Source: Aliiroseovarius zhejiangensis (GTDB lineage: Bacteria > Pseudomonadota > Alphaproteobacteria > Rhodobacterales > Rhodobacteraceae). Taken from it: 64,000 nucleotides of DNA. The position numbers were made by a program, and so were the translations under genes. Under the pieces are notes generated by a model. It saw only the letters and a program-made list of their open reading frames with translations. It was not told the origin of the DNA and did no database searches. The stretch lies in the NCBI RefSeq assembly GCF_014656375.1, contig NZ_BNCH01000003.1, positions 353,633 through 417,632 of the forward strand, in the 5' to 3' direction. Positions 1-8,482 of this stretch are shown here, one piece after another (the stretch's first letter is position 1; each line of letters opens with the position of its first letter).

Positions 1-1167
1 CCGTCGGCTATTGGATCCGACGTGCTGCATGTGATGATGGAGAAACGCATCGGCCATCTGCCGATCGTCGAAGGTGACACGCTGGTCGGGATCGTGAGCC
101 AGACGGATCTGACGCGCTTTCAGGCGGTCAGCTCGGCCGAACTGGTGCGCGAACTGGCGCAGGCTGCGGATGCCGAAGAAATGCGAGCCGTCACAAAACG
201 GATCCCGCAACTGCTGCTGCAACTCGTGGCGGGCGGCAGTCCCCATCAGGTTGTCACAAGGCTGATCACCGATATCGCCGACACCGCCACCCGGCGTCTG
301 GTGACGCTGGCCGAAGAGAAACTGGGCCCGGCCCCGGTGCCGTATCTTTGGCTGGCCTGTGGCAGTCAGGGGCGGCAGGAACAGACCGGTGTCTCGGATC
401 AGGACAATTGCCTGATCCTGTCCGACGACGTGACAGACGCCGATCGCGAAGGCTACTTTGCCGATCTTGCCAAATTCGTCTGCGATGGGCTGGACACCTG
501 CGGCTATGTCTATTGCCCCGGCGACATGATGGCGATGAACCCGCGCTGGTGTCAGCCGCTGTCTGTTTGGCGCGGGTATTTCAAAAACTGGATCGCAAAA
601 CCGGTGCCCGAGGCGCAGATGCTGGCCTCGGTCATGTTTGACCTGCGTCCGATCGCGGGTGATGCGCGGCTGTTTGGTAACCTGCAAACCGAAACGCTGG
701 CGATGGCGGCCAAGAACTCGATCTTCGTGGCGCATATGGTGTCCAACGGCCTGAAACACACCCCGCCACTGGGCCTGTTGCGGGGCTTTGCCACCATCCG
801 GTCGGGCGAGCACAAGAACCGGCTGGACATGAAGCACAACGGCGTCGTTCCCATCGTTGATCTTGGGCGCGTTTATGCATTGCAAGGCCAGTTGCCCGAG
901 GCGAACACGCGCGCACGCCTGGTCGCTGCGATCCACGCGGGCGTGCTGTCCCAATCGGGCGGGCAGGATCTGCTGGACGCCTATGACCTGATCGCCGAAA
1001 CCCGGCTGGAACATCAGGCCGAGCAGGTGAAAGCCGGGCAGGCTCCGGACAACTTTCTGGCCCCCGCTGAACTGTCGGAATTTGATCGGAGCCATCTGCG
1101 CGATGCCTTCGTCGTCGTGAAATCAATGCAAAGTGCCATCGGGCACGGTCGCGGCATGCTCGGCTGA
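1..1167 (+). CDS. CBS / DUF294 nucleotidyltransferase-like signalling protein (5' end outside window)
   Basis: The frame is open from the first base, so the N-terminus lies upstream; about 388 residues are visible. They begin inside a CBS domain (HLPIVEGDTLVGIVSQTDL), which in this family binds adenine nucleotides. The DUF294 putative nucleotidyltransferase domain follows, with the motif GSQGRQEQTGVSDQDN, and then the DUF294 C-terminal helical domain. From family knowledge, complete members start with a cyclic-nucleotide-binding domain and two CBS domains; that part cannot be checked here. It is followed by a two-helix membrane protein and a membrane-bound exonuclease. In other Proteobacteria such sets often lie beside acetate-type sodium:solute symporters. 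The domain call is firm; substrate and role are unknown. Confidence 0.88.
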   Translation, partial: PSAIGSDVLHVMMEKRIGHLPIVEGDTLVGIVSQTDLTRFQAVSSAELVRELAQAADAEEMRAVTKRIPQLLLQLVAGGSPHQVVTRLITDIADTATRRLVTLAEEKLGPAPVPYLWLACGSQGRQEQTGVSDQDNCLILSDDVTDADREGYFADLAKFVCDGLDTCGYVYCPGDMMAMNPRWCQPLSVWRGYFKNWIAKPVPEAQMLASVMFDLRPIAGDARLFGNLQTETLAMAAKNSIFVAHMVSNGLKHTPPLGLLRGFATIRSGEHKNRLDMKHNGVVPIVDLGRVYALQGQLPEANTRARLVAAIHAGVLSQSGGQDLLDAYDLIAETRLEHQAEQVKAGQAPDNFLAPAELSEFDRSHLRDAFVVVKSMQSAIGHGRGMLG

Positions 1168-1197
1168 CGGGTGATGTGCGCAAGGGAAGGAAACTGA

Positions 1198-1728
1198 ATG
1201 TTCTATGAAATCGTTGCCACGCTCGTGTCAGCCTTTGTCGGCGCCGGTCTTGTCCTGGCCCTGAACAAGCTGACGGGGGGGCGTCTGCCCAAATGGGCGA
1301 TGCCGGTCGGGGCCGGGCTTGCGATGATCGTGACCACGGTCGCCAATGAATATGCGTGGTACGAGCGCACCCGCGATCTATTGCCCGAAGGCATGACCGT
1401 GGTGATGGAGGTCGAGAACAACTCGCTTTATCGTCCCTGGACCTATGTGGTGCCGTTTGTGGAACGCTTTGCCGCGCTGGATGAACAGTCGCTGCGCACC
1501 CATCAGGCACAGCCAGCCCTGCGCATGGTGGATCTCGTGTTCATGGGGCGTTGGTCGGCACCGGAAAAAATGGTGGTGCTGGGCAATTGCGACACCCACC
1601 AACGGGCGCCCCTGATCGACGCGGTGTCGTTCGATGCCTCTGGCGAGGTGTCGGGCGTCGACTGGGTGTCGGTGCCCACGGATGATCCGATTCTGGCGGC
1701 CATATGCAAACTTGAGGTGACATCATGA
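1198..1728 (+). CDS. Small two-helix membrane protein of unknown function
   Basis: The product has 176 residues. Two hydrophobic segments (about 4-22 and 35-50) are followed by a soluble region of about 120 residues containing the stretch LYRPWTYVVPFVERF. No enzyme motif was recognised. The start is preceded by GGAAGGAAACTG, a good ribosome-binding site. The gene lies between the DUF294 protein and the PAS-exonuclease and overlaps the latter by 4 bases, so the three are probably co-transcribed. By position it may be a membrane partner of these two proteins; that is inference. Confidence 0.75.
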   Translation: MFYEIVATLVSAFVGAGLVLALNKLTGGRLPKWAMPVGAGLAMIVTTVANEYAWYERTRDLLPEGMTVVMEVENNSLYRPWTYVVPFVERFAALDEQSLRTHQAQPALRMVDLVFMGRWSAPEKMVVLGNCDTHQRAPLIDAVSFDASGEVSGVDWVSVPTDDPILAAICKLEVTS

Positions 1729-3140
1729 AAATCCTGACCACCCTGTCCTTGCGCCTGCGAATTTTCCTGTTTTTCGCGCTTCTGGCTGTCTGCGGGGTGG
1801 GGGTGGTGCTGGCGGGGCTGGCCATCGGATATATCCGGGCGCAGGCCTCGGGCCCGGCGTCGGGATTTGTCTTTGCAGGCGTCTTGTCCGGGTTTGGCCT
1901 GTTGGCGCTGACGGCGGGGATCTGGTTTTTGTTTGACGAAAACGTCGCCCGCCCGATCGAACGACTGGCCACGGGGTTGCGGTCGCGCGCTCATGCCGGG
2001 GTGGGCGGGGTCGACAAACATGCGGCGCGCTATCTGGGCGACCTGGCCCCGGCGGCGGAAGCCGTGTCCGAGCAGCTGATGAAAACCACCATGGATCAGG
2101 CCAGCATTGTCGCCTCGGAAACCGCGCGGCTGTCTGCGGACAAGGCGCGGCTCACGGCGCTTTTGTCCGAAATTCCGGTGGCGATGATCCTGGTGAACCC
2201 GGCGCATCAGATCGTGCTTTATGACAAACAGGCGGCAGGCGTGCTGTCACAGGTCTGCCCGCCCCGGCTGAATGCCTCGATCTTTGATTATTTTCAGAAA
2301 GGGCCGTTTCTGGCGGCGCACAAGAAGATGATCTCGACCGGGCTCGAGCAGAGTTTCACCGACCTGGCCGCAGCCAACGGGTTGGAATTTGACGCGCGCC
2401 TGAAACCTCTTGGCCCCGGCGAAGGGTATCTGGTCATTATTGATGATGCCCATACCAACATCGCCCCCGATCAAAGCCGCCCGGTGGTGTTCGACTTTGA
2501 TCTGATGGAGGGTCAGGCCACCGACAACCTGATGGACATGCATCTGAACGATCTGACCTATGTGGTGTTCGATACGGAAACCACAGGGCTTCTGCCGCAC
2601 AAGGACGAGGTGGTCCAGATCGGTGCCGTGCGGGTGGTCAAGGGCAAGATCGTGCCGGGCGAAACCATCAATCAACTGGTCGATCCGGGGATAAACATCC
2701 CGGCGGCGTCGACCAAGGTGCATGGTGTGACAAACGCCATGGTGGCCGGACAACCGGGGATCGCCGTGGCGGGCAAGCACCTGCACGATTTTGCGCGCGG
2801 ATCGGTTCTGGTCGCGCATAACGCGCCATTCGACATGGCGTTCCTGCGGCGTCACGCAAAGGATTGCGGGGTGGATTGGACCCATCCGATCCTGGACACG
2901 GTGCTCTTGTCTGCCGTGTTGTTCGGCACGACCGAGGTGCACACGCTGGATGCGTTGTGCGAGCGTCTGGGCGTGACAATTCCTGACGATCTGCGTCACA
3001 CCGCACTGGGCGATGCCCATGCCACCGCCGAGGTTCTGTGCAAGATGCTGGCCTTGCTGCATTCGCGCGGGATCGAGACATTGGCAGGCGCGATTGCCGA
3101 AGCGAAGAAGCACAAGCGGTTGTTGAATGACCTGAATTAA
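1725..3140 (+). CDS. Membrane-anchored PAS-like / DnaQ-type 3'-5' exonuclease
   Basis: The product has 471 residues. Two transmembrane helices (about 13-36 and 47-70) lead into a HAMP-like linker, a PAS-like region at about 145-240 and a C-terminal DEDDh exonuclease domain at about 277-445. Catalytic residues are visible: Asp283 and Glu285 in VFDTETTGL, Asp370 in AHNAPFD, and His425 and Asp430 in RHTALGDAHAT. These match the epsilon-subunit exonuclease family. The membrane anchor and sensory region are not part of the replicative proofreading subunit, so this is not dnaQ itself. The start overlaps the preceding gene by 4 bases (ATGA). It may degrade or sense nucleic acid or nucleotides at the inner membrane; this is inferred. 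Confidence 0.87.
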   Translation: MKILTTLSLRLRIFLFFALLAVCGVGVVLAGLAIGYIRAQASGPASGFVFAGVLSGFGLLALTAGIWFLFDENVARPIERLATGLRSRAHAGVGGVDKHAARYLGDLAPAAEAVSEQLMKTTMDQASIVASETARLSADKARLTALLSEIPVAMILVNPAHQIVLYDKQAAGVLSQVCPPRLNASIFDYFQKGPFLAAHKKMISTGLEQSFTDLAAANGLEFDARLKPLGPGEGYLVIIDDAHTNIAPDQSRPVVFDFDLMEGQATDNLMDMHLNDLTYVVFDTETTGLLPHKDEVVQIGAVRVVKGKIVPGETINQLVDPGINIPAASTKVHGVTNAMVAGQPGIAVAGKHLHDFARGSVLVAHNAPFDMAFLRRHAKDCGVDWTHPILDTVLLSAVLFGTTEVHTLDALCERLGVTIPDDLRHTALGDAHATAEVLCKMLALLHSRGIETLAGAIAEAKKHKRLLNDLN

Positions 3141-3153
3141 TGCGCCGTTTGGA

Positions 3154-3930
3154 TCAGCGACTTTCGTCCGCATTCATCTTTCGCTCCAACCAACGCACGC
3201 CGGCCGAGATGATCAGGACCAGCACCAGATATTCCAGGATCAGAAGCGTATAGATCTCCAGCGGGCGATATTCGGTCACCACCAGCTCGTTCGCGCGACG
3301 GGTCAGCTCCGCCATTCCGATCACCGATGCAAAGGCCGACATTTTCACGATATAGATGAACTGGTTGGCCAGCGGCGGCAGTATGCGCCGCACCGCTTGT
3401 GGCAAGATCACATAACGCATCGCCTGCGCGCGGGTCAGCCCGATGGTTTGCGCGGCTTCGGCTTGTCCACGCGGAACGGCCTGAATGCCCGACCGGAAGA
3501 TCTCGGCCGTAAACGCGCTGTCGGAAACGGCCAGCGTGATCACCGCGCCCCAGAACGGGTCAATGTTAACATCAAGCCCGATGGACCGCAGCACAACCGG
3601 TAAGCCATAGAACACCCAGAACAGCATCGGCAGCAGGGGGATGGCGCGGATGAACTCGACATAGATGCGGTTGGGCAGGCGCAGCCATCGACTGCGTGCA
3701 AAGGCGGGCAGGGCGACCAGCAGGCCGATGATGATCGACGCCACCGCCGCCAGAACCGAGATCTGGATGGTCGCTGAAAACCCGCGCAGCAGGAATGTTA
3801 TGTTGGTCCAGCCCGCCGGGGTGGACGGGTCGATCACATACCAGCCCCAGGTGCCGGGCGGGGCCGAGCAGGCCGTAAGGGCAAAAAGCGACAGAAGCGC
3901 GAGGGGCAGGCGGATTTTGGTCATCGTCAC
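3154..3930 (-). CDS. Amino-acid-type ABC transporter permease
   Basis: The product has 258 residues and is an inner-membrane permease of the HisM/GlnP type, with the EAA-loop region EAAQTIGLTRAQAMRYVILP. It follows the ATPase gene by 3 bases on the same strand and is paired with a divergent binding protein. Unusually, the N-terminus (KIRLPLALLSLFALTAC) looks like a lipoprotein signal with a lipobox, followed by about 25 residues before the first permease helix. Only one permease gene is present, so the channel is probably a homodimer. The substrate cannot be read from the sequence; polar amino acids are usual for the family. Confidence 0.9.
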   Translation of the reverse strand: MTMTKIRLPLALLSLFALTACSAPPGTWGWYVIDPSTPAGWTNITFLLRGFSATIQISVLAAVASIIIGLLVALPAFARSRWLRLPNRIYVEFIRAIPLLPMLFWVFYGLPVVLRSIGLDVNIDPFWGAVITLAVSDSAFTAEIFRSGIQAVPRGQAEAAQTIGLTRAQAMRYVILPQAVRRILPPLANQFIYIVKMSAFASVIGMAELTRRANELVVTEYRPLEIYTLLILEYLVLVLIISAGVRWLERKMNADESR

Positions 3931-3933
3931 CCC

Positions 3934-4635
3934 TTAATGCTTCAGGATCTTGTCAAGGAACTGCGCAAACCGCGCCGATTTCGGGGCCGAGAAGGCGATC
4001 TCGGGCGGGTCAACCTCGACCATTTCGCCTGCATCCATGAAGGCGATACGGTCGGCCACCCGGCGCGCGAACCCCATTTCGTGGGTCACGCAGATCATCG
4101 TCATACCGTCGCGGGCCAGATCTTCCATCACGTCCAGCACCTCGGCGATCATCTCGGGGTCCAGTGCGGATGTCGGCTCGTCGAACAGCATCAGCTTGGG
4201 GTCCATGCACAGGGACCGGGCAATCGCCACCCGCTGTTGCTGGCCGCCAGACAGTTGACCGGGCCGTTTGCCCGCCTGTTCGGGGATGCGGACGCGTTCC
4301 AGATAGGCCATGGCGCGGTCGCGCGCCTCTTGTCGGGGCATCCCCAGCGCGCGCATCGGCCCAAGGATCAGATTGTCCAGAACGCTCAGATGCGGGAACA
4401 GGTTGAACTGTTGAAACACCATGCCCACATCGCCGCGCCCCTGGGCATCCACCGGCTGGCCATAAAGTTTGATGGTGCCCTCCTGATGGGTTTCCAGACC
4501 GGCCAGCAGCCGCACGACCGTGGACTTGCCGGATCCTGACGGGCCGCAAATCACCAGCTTTTCGCCATGGTCAACCGTCAGCGTGATGTCGCGCAGCACC
4601 TGGAAATCGTCATACCACTTGCTGACTTGCGCCAT
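3934..4635 (-). CDS. Amino-acid-type ABC transporter ATP-binding protein
   Basis: From the chosen start the product has 233 residues and is a GlnQ/HisP-type ATPase: Walker A GPSGSGKST, signature LSGGQQQRVAIARS, Walker B LMLFDEPTSALDPE and the downstream switch His in CVTHEMGF. The open frame runs further upstream to 4821, but that part overlaps the divergent promoter and the binding-protein gene. The domain begins right after MAQVSKWYDDF. A GTG at about 4710 would add some 25 residues and cannot be excluded. It energises the adjacent permease. Confidence 0.88.
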   Translation of the reverse strand: MAQVSKWYDDFQVLRDITLTVDHGEKLVICGPSGSGKSTVVRLLAGLETHQEGTIKLYGQPVDAQGRGDVGMVFQQFNLFPHLSVLDNLILGPMRALGMPRQEARDRAMAYLERVRIPEQAGKRPGQLSGGQQQRVAIARSLCMDPKLMLFDEPTSALDPEMIAEVLDVMEDLARDGMTMICVTHEMGFARRVADRIAFMDAGEMVEVDPPEIAFSAPKSARFAQFLDKILKH

Positions 4636-4802
4636 GGTGACCGCGTGCTTGCCCTGGTTGATGTTCGCCACTTGTTGTTCTGCCCGCGATCTGTTCAACT
4701 GATCGTGAGGCACCCATCCATGCGCTGCCTCGATCCGTAATGTGTTTGTTAAGGTATATGAACACGCAACGAATTTGATAACCACCAAAAGGACACCGCG
4801 CG

Positions 4803-5576
4803 ATGAACTTTCTGCGAACACTTGGGGCCGGGCTGCTGGCGATGGCGATGCTGACGGGCGGGGCGCAGGCCCAATCCGCCCTGAACGACATTCTTTCCGG
4901 CGGCGCCCTGAAGGTGGGCACGACCGGCGACTGGAACCCGATGACGATGAAGGACCCGGCCACGGACAGCTATCGTGGCTATGACATCGACATCATGACC
5001 GAGCTGGCCAAGGATCTTGAGGTCGAGCTGGAATTCGTGCCGACCGACTGGAAAACTCTGGTGAACGGGATCGTGGCGGGCAAGTACCACATGACCGGTT
5101 CGGCCTCGATCTCGCCGTCGCGAATGAAGGTGGCGGGGTATTCCGAGCCTTACATCTCGGTGCAGATCCTGCCCTTCACCACATCGGACAAGGTGGCGAA
5201 TTACGACGGGTGGGACGCGATCAACACGCCCGAAGTGAAGGTGGCGACCACGCTTGGCACCTCGTTCGAAGGGATGGTGCGCAGTTGGTTCCCGGATGCC
5301 GACATCAAGGTGGTTGAGGCACCTGCGCGTGGCTATCAAGAAGTTCTGGCCGGTCGCGCCGATGTGTTTATCACGTCGAACATCGAAGGGGCGACCCTGA
5401 CCGAGAAGTTTCCGAATGTGACCGCCGTACCGGTCGAGGCCCCCCGCGCGCCGACCCCGATTGCGATGCTGTTGCCGCAGGGCGATCAGGTCTGGATCAA
5501 CTATGTGAACAGCTGGGTGAAGCTGAAGAAAGAACAGGGGTTCTTTTCCGAGACAGCCGCGAAATGGGGGCTGTGA
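4803..5576 (+). CDS. Periplasmic solute-binding protein, family 3 (cyclohexadienyl-dehydratase-like)
   Basis: The product has 257 residues. A signal peptide ends near AQA (residues 1-23) and the rest is a family-3 solute-binding fold. It is transcribed divergently from the permease/ATPase pair, which suggests it feeds that transporter. Several stretches (LKVGTTGDWNP, FVPTDWKTLV, TSNIEG) resemble the periplasmic cyclohexadienyl dehydratase PheC as well as true binding proteins, and a glutamate is kept in the last motif where PheC has its catalytic acid. I favour a transporter role because of the neighbours; an enzymatic role is the alternative. Confidence 0.85.
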   Translation: MNFLRTLGAGLLAMAMLTGGAQAQSALNDILSGGALKVGTTGDWNPMTMKDPATDSYRGYDIDIMTELAKDLEVELEFVPTDWKTLVNGIVAGKYHMTGSASISPSRMKVAGYSEPYISVQILPFTTSDKVANYDGWDAINTPEVKVATTLGTSFEGMVRSWFPDADIKVVEAPARGYQEVLAGRADVFITSNIEGATLTEKFPNVTAVPVEAPRAPTPIAMLLPQGDQVWINYVNSWVKLKKEQGFFSETAAKWGL

Positions 5577-5596
5577 CCCAAGCCGCATAACGGGAC

Positions 5597-5626
5597 AAGG
5601 CCGGGCAAAATGTCCGGCCTTTTTTG
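5597..5626 (+). terminator. Rho-independent terminator after the binding-protein gene
   Basis: A perfect 8-bp stem (AAGGCCGG / CCGGCCTT) with a 9-base loop is followed directly by a T-rich run. It lies 20 bases past the stop codon of the binding protein and just before the convergent methyltransferase gene. Confidence 0.85.
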
Positions 5627-5632
5627 TTGTTG

Positions 5633-6754
5633 TTACGACAGCTTTGCCGTCTGATACAGCTTCACCTTGGTGCCGCCGTGATCGACCGGCGGGCCGGGGC
5701 GCAGGAAGGGCAGGCCGGTCGCTTTTGCCAGCCCCCCATCGCTGGTGATGATCGCGACGCGCCATCCTGAGAACCGTTCCAGCAGCACCTTGCCCAAAGT
5801 GCCATAAAGCGCAAACAGCAGTTTCTTGTTGCCGATCCGCCCACCATAGGGCGGGTTCACGATGACAAGGCCTGGCGCGGTGTCGGGACGCTGAAGTTCG
5901 CTGATCGACCCTTCGGTGAATTGGGTCAGCGGTGTGATCCCGGCGGCGTCGGCATTCTGGCGGCTGTTGGCAATCGCCCCGGCATTGCGATCTGATCCAA
6001 AATACTTGGGCGGCCCAGCGGGGGCCGCGACGGCTGACGCTGCTTTCAGTTTCGCAAAGGCATCGGCGTCAAAACTGGCCAGATGCTCGAACGCGAAAGG
6101 TCGGGCGCGCCCGGGCAGCAGCCCCACGGACATTTCGGCCGCTTCGATCACGAAGGTGCCCGACCCGCACATCGGATCCAAGACCGGCTCCTGCCCATCG
6201 TAACCGGCCGCTTTCAGGAACAACGCCGCCAGGGTTTCGCGCATCGGAGCCTTACCAGTCGCGGTCTTGTACCCGCGCTTGTGCAGGCTCTCGCCGGACG
6301 TATCCAGACTGATGGTGACCAGATTGTCATCAATCCGCACCTTCAGAACCAAGGCTGCATCTTTCGAGATCGCCGCCCCCAGTTCTTCGGTAATGGCTTT
6401 CTCAACCCGTTGCGCGGCGGCCTTGTGGTGATAGATCTTCGACCGTTTGCACACCGCTTCGACTCGCACAGGCATATCTGCGCGCAGCACATCGCGCCAA
6501 GGAAACTTGCGCGCGCGTTTGTCCAGTTGCGCCAGGTGAAACGCCCGGAAACTGCCTAGCCGCACCAGCACCCGCGTGGCGCCGCGCAAGGTCAGGTTGG
6601 CGCGCCAGACCTCGGCCCAATCGCCATGGATGGTCACGCCGCCGGGGCTGGCGGTGGGCGTGGCAAAACCTGCGGAGCGCGCCTCGTCCGCCAGCACGGG
6701 TTCCAGACCCGGCGGGGCGACAAGAAAGATTTCATATGTATTGGTGTCAGTCAT
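5633..6754 (-). CDS. THUMP-domain class I RNA methyltransferase (RlmL/YpsC-like)
   Basis: The product has 373 residues. An N-terminal ferredoxin-like/THUMP RNA-binding part (about 1-160) precedes a Rossmann methyltransferase domain. The SAM-binding motif DPMCGSGTFVIEAAEM and the catalytic motif NPPYGGRIG are both present, the latter typical of N2-guanine methylation of 23S rRNA. The length fits single-domain RlmL-N/YpsC proteins rather than the fused E. coli RlmKL. The exact target nucleotide is not readable. A convergent terminator lies just past its stop codon. Confidence 0.9.
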   Translation of the reverse strand: MTDTNTYEIFLVAPPGLEPVLADEARSAGFATPTASPGGVTIHGDWAEVWRANLTLRGATRVLVRLGSFRAFHLAQLDKRARKFPWRDVLRADMPVRVEAVCKRSKIYHHKAAAQRVEKAITEELGAAISKDAALVLKVRIDDNLVTISLDTSGESLHKRGYKTATGKAPMRETLAALFLKAAGYDGQEPVLDPMCGSGTFVIEAAEMSVGLLPGRARPFAFEHLASFDADAFAKLKAASAVAAPAGPPKYFGSDRNAGAIANSRQNADAAGITPLTQFTEGSISELQRPDTAPGLVIVNPPYGGRIGNKKLLFALYGTLGKVLLERFSGWRVAIITSDGGLAKATGLPFLRPGPPVDHGGTKVKLYQTAKLS

Positions 6755-6797
6755 GGTGTCCCATAGCCCAAGGGCGCGGGCAGGGCGAGGGGGATTG

Positions 6798-7418
6798 TCA
6801 GACGTTCAACTCTTTCGACGGGATGATCGGGAAGAACACACCGCTTGACCAAAGCCCGAACCAGCTTTCGCCCTCGTGTTCTTCGTGTGCCCCCAAGTCG
6901 ACAAGACGATAGTAACTTTTGCGGTCGATCAGCGCCTCAAGATTTCTGCGCACCAGCACATAGGGTGACGGCTCGCCAGTGTCCGGGGCACGTTCGACCC
7001 GGATGGGCGCGTCGGGCCCGGCCACGGTTTCATCACCCACATTGGTGGTGAAGGTCAGCACCTGATCGCGGCCCTTGCCGGTGGCCTCGAAGTCGATGGC
7101 GACGAACGGGGCATCATCAACCGTGATCCCGACCTTCTCGACGGGCGTGACAAGGAAATAATCGTCGCCATCCTTGCGAATGATCGAGGAAAACAGCTTT
7201 ACCAATTCATGCCGCCCGATGGGAGTGCCAAGGTAGAACCATGTCCCATCGCGCGCGATCCGCATGTCCAGATCGCCGCAAAATTCAGGGTTCCACAAAT
7301 GCACCGGAGGCAGGCCCTTCTTGCCCGCTTTCCGGGCGGCGTCGGCCAGCGTCTCGGTCATGTTCTTGCCGGTTGCAGCTTTTTCCGGCGATTTTCCGTC
7401 ACTTGCCGTTTTTGTCAT
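6798..7418 (-). CDS. DUF1285 family protein
   Basis: The product has 206 residues. The core PPVHLWNPEFCGDLDMRIA, followed by a duplicated small-barrel region (RDGTWFYLGTPIGR, DDYFLVTPVEKVGI), identifies DUF1285. The N-terminal 30 residues are Lys/Ala-rich and probably disordered. Function is unknown. In alphaproteobacteria this gene commonly lies beside a MoxR ATPase gene, and here it is divergent from moxR with 59 bases between starts. Confidence 0.85.
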   Translation of the reverse strand: MTKTASDGKSPEKAATGKNMTETLADAARKAGKKGLPPVHLWNPEFCGDLDMRIARDGTWFYLGTPIGRHELVKLFSSIIRKDGDDYFLVTPVEKVGITVDDAPFVAIDFEATGKGRDQVLTFTTNVGDETVAGPDAPIRVERAPDTGEPSPYVLVRRNLEALIDRKSYYRLVDLGAHEEHEGESWFGLWSSGVFFPIIPSKELNV

Positions 7419-7477
7419 TTGTTCCCCCGACGTGTTTGGCCTTTAATGAAATGTAATAGCCGAGCGGAGGAATTTCC

Positions 7478-8482
7478 ATGACCAACGATACCATTCTGGA
7501 CGAGATCGAAGCCCTTGGCGACACGCTGGCGCGCGCAAAGTCAGTGATCGCGCGCCGGATCATTGGTCAGGATCAAGTGGTTGACCTGACCCTGTCGGCG
7601 CTGTTGTCGGGGGGGCACGCGCTGCTGATCGGCCTGCCGGGTCTGGGCAAAACGCGGCTGGTGGAAACCCTGTCCACCGTGATGGGCCTGCGCGAGGGGC
7701 GCATCCAGTTCACGCCCGACCTGATGCCGTCCGACATCCTTGGGGCCGAGGTTCTGGAAGAAAGCGCCGAGGGCACACGCTCATTCCGGTTCCTGAAAGG
7801 GCCGATCTTCTGTCAGCTTCTGTTGGCGGACGAAATCAACCGCGCCAGCCCCCGCACCCAATCGGCGCTGTTGCAGGCGATGCAGGAACATCAGGTATCT
7901 GTCGCGGGGCAGACGCATGCGCTGGAAGCCCCGTTTCACGTGCTCGCCACACAGAACCCGCTGGAGCAAGAGGGCACCTATCCCCTGCCCGAGGCGCAGT
8001 TGGACCGGTTTTTGTTGCAGGTGGATGTGGACTATCCCGACCGCGATGCCGAACGTGATATCCTGCTGGCCACCACCGGCACCGAGGACGCACAGGCCGA
8101 GCCCGTCTTTTCGGCCGCCGATCTGATTGCCGCCCAGAAATTGCTGCGCCGGATGCCGGTCGGCGAAACCGTGGTGGATGCGATCCTTGATCTTGTGCGC
8201 GCCTGTCGCCCTGATGACCCCGCCGCGCCTCAGATTGTGCGCGATACTGTCAGCTGGGGGCCGGGGCCGCGCGCGGCGCAGGCTCTGATGCTGCTGACCC
8301 GTGCACGGGCGCTGATCGACGGTCGTTTGGCGCCAGGGATCGACGATGTGCAGGCGCTTGCCCGACCAGTGCTGAGCCATCGCATGGCGCTGAGCTATGG
8401 CGCGCGGGCGGCGGGTCACGATCTGGCTGGTGTGATTGACACAGTGGTTGACCAGACCACTCGCGCCGTGGCGGCAGCGTGA
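7478..8482 (+). CDS. MoxR-family AAA+ ATPase
   Basis: The product has 334 residues. Walker A is IGLPGLGKTR (about 51-60), Walker B LLLADEIN, and sensor 1 lies in VLATQNPLEQEGTYPLPEAQ, a MoxR hallmark. These ATPases act as chaperones that load or mature partner complexes, usually with VWA or DUF58 proteins encoded next to them; that pattern is seen here. The start has a strong site (GGAGGAATTTCC). The stop overlaps the DUF58 gene by 4 bases, so they are co-translated. The partner complex is unknown. Confidence 0.93.
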   Translation: MTNDTILDEIEALGDTLARAKSVIARRIIGQDQVVDLTLSALLSGGHALLIGLPGLGKTRLVETLSTVMGLREGRIQFTPDLMPSDILGAEVLEESAEGTRSFRFLKGPIFCQLLLADEINRASPRTQSALLQAMQEHQVSVAGQTHALEAPFHVLATQNPLEQEGTYPLPEAQLDRFLLQVDVDYPDRDAERDILLATTGTEDAQAEPVFSAADLIAAQKLLRRMPVGETVVDAILDLVRACRPDDPAAPQIVRDTVSWGPGPRAAQALMLLTRARALIDGRLAPGIDDVQALARPVLSHRMALSYGARAAGHDLAGVIDTVVDQTTRAVAAA

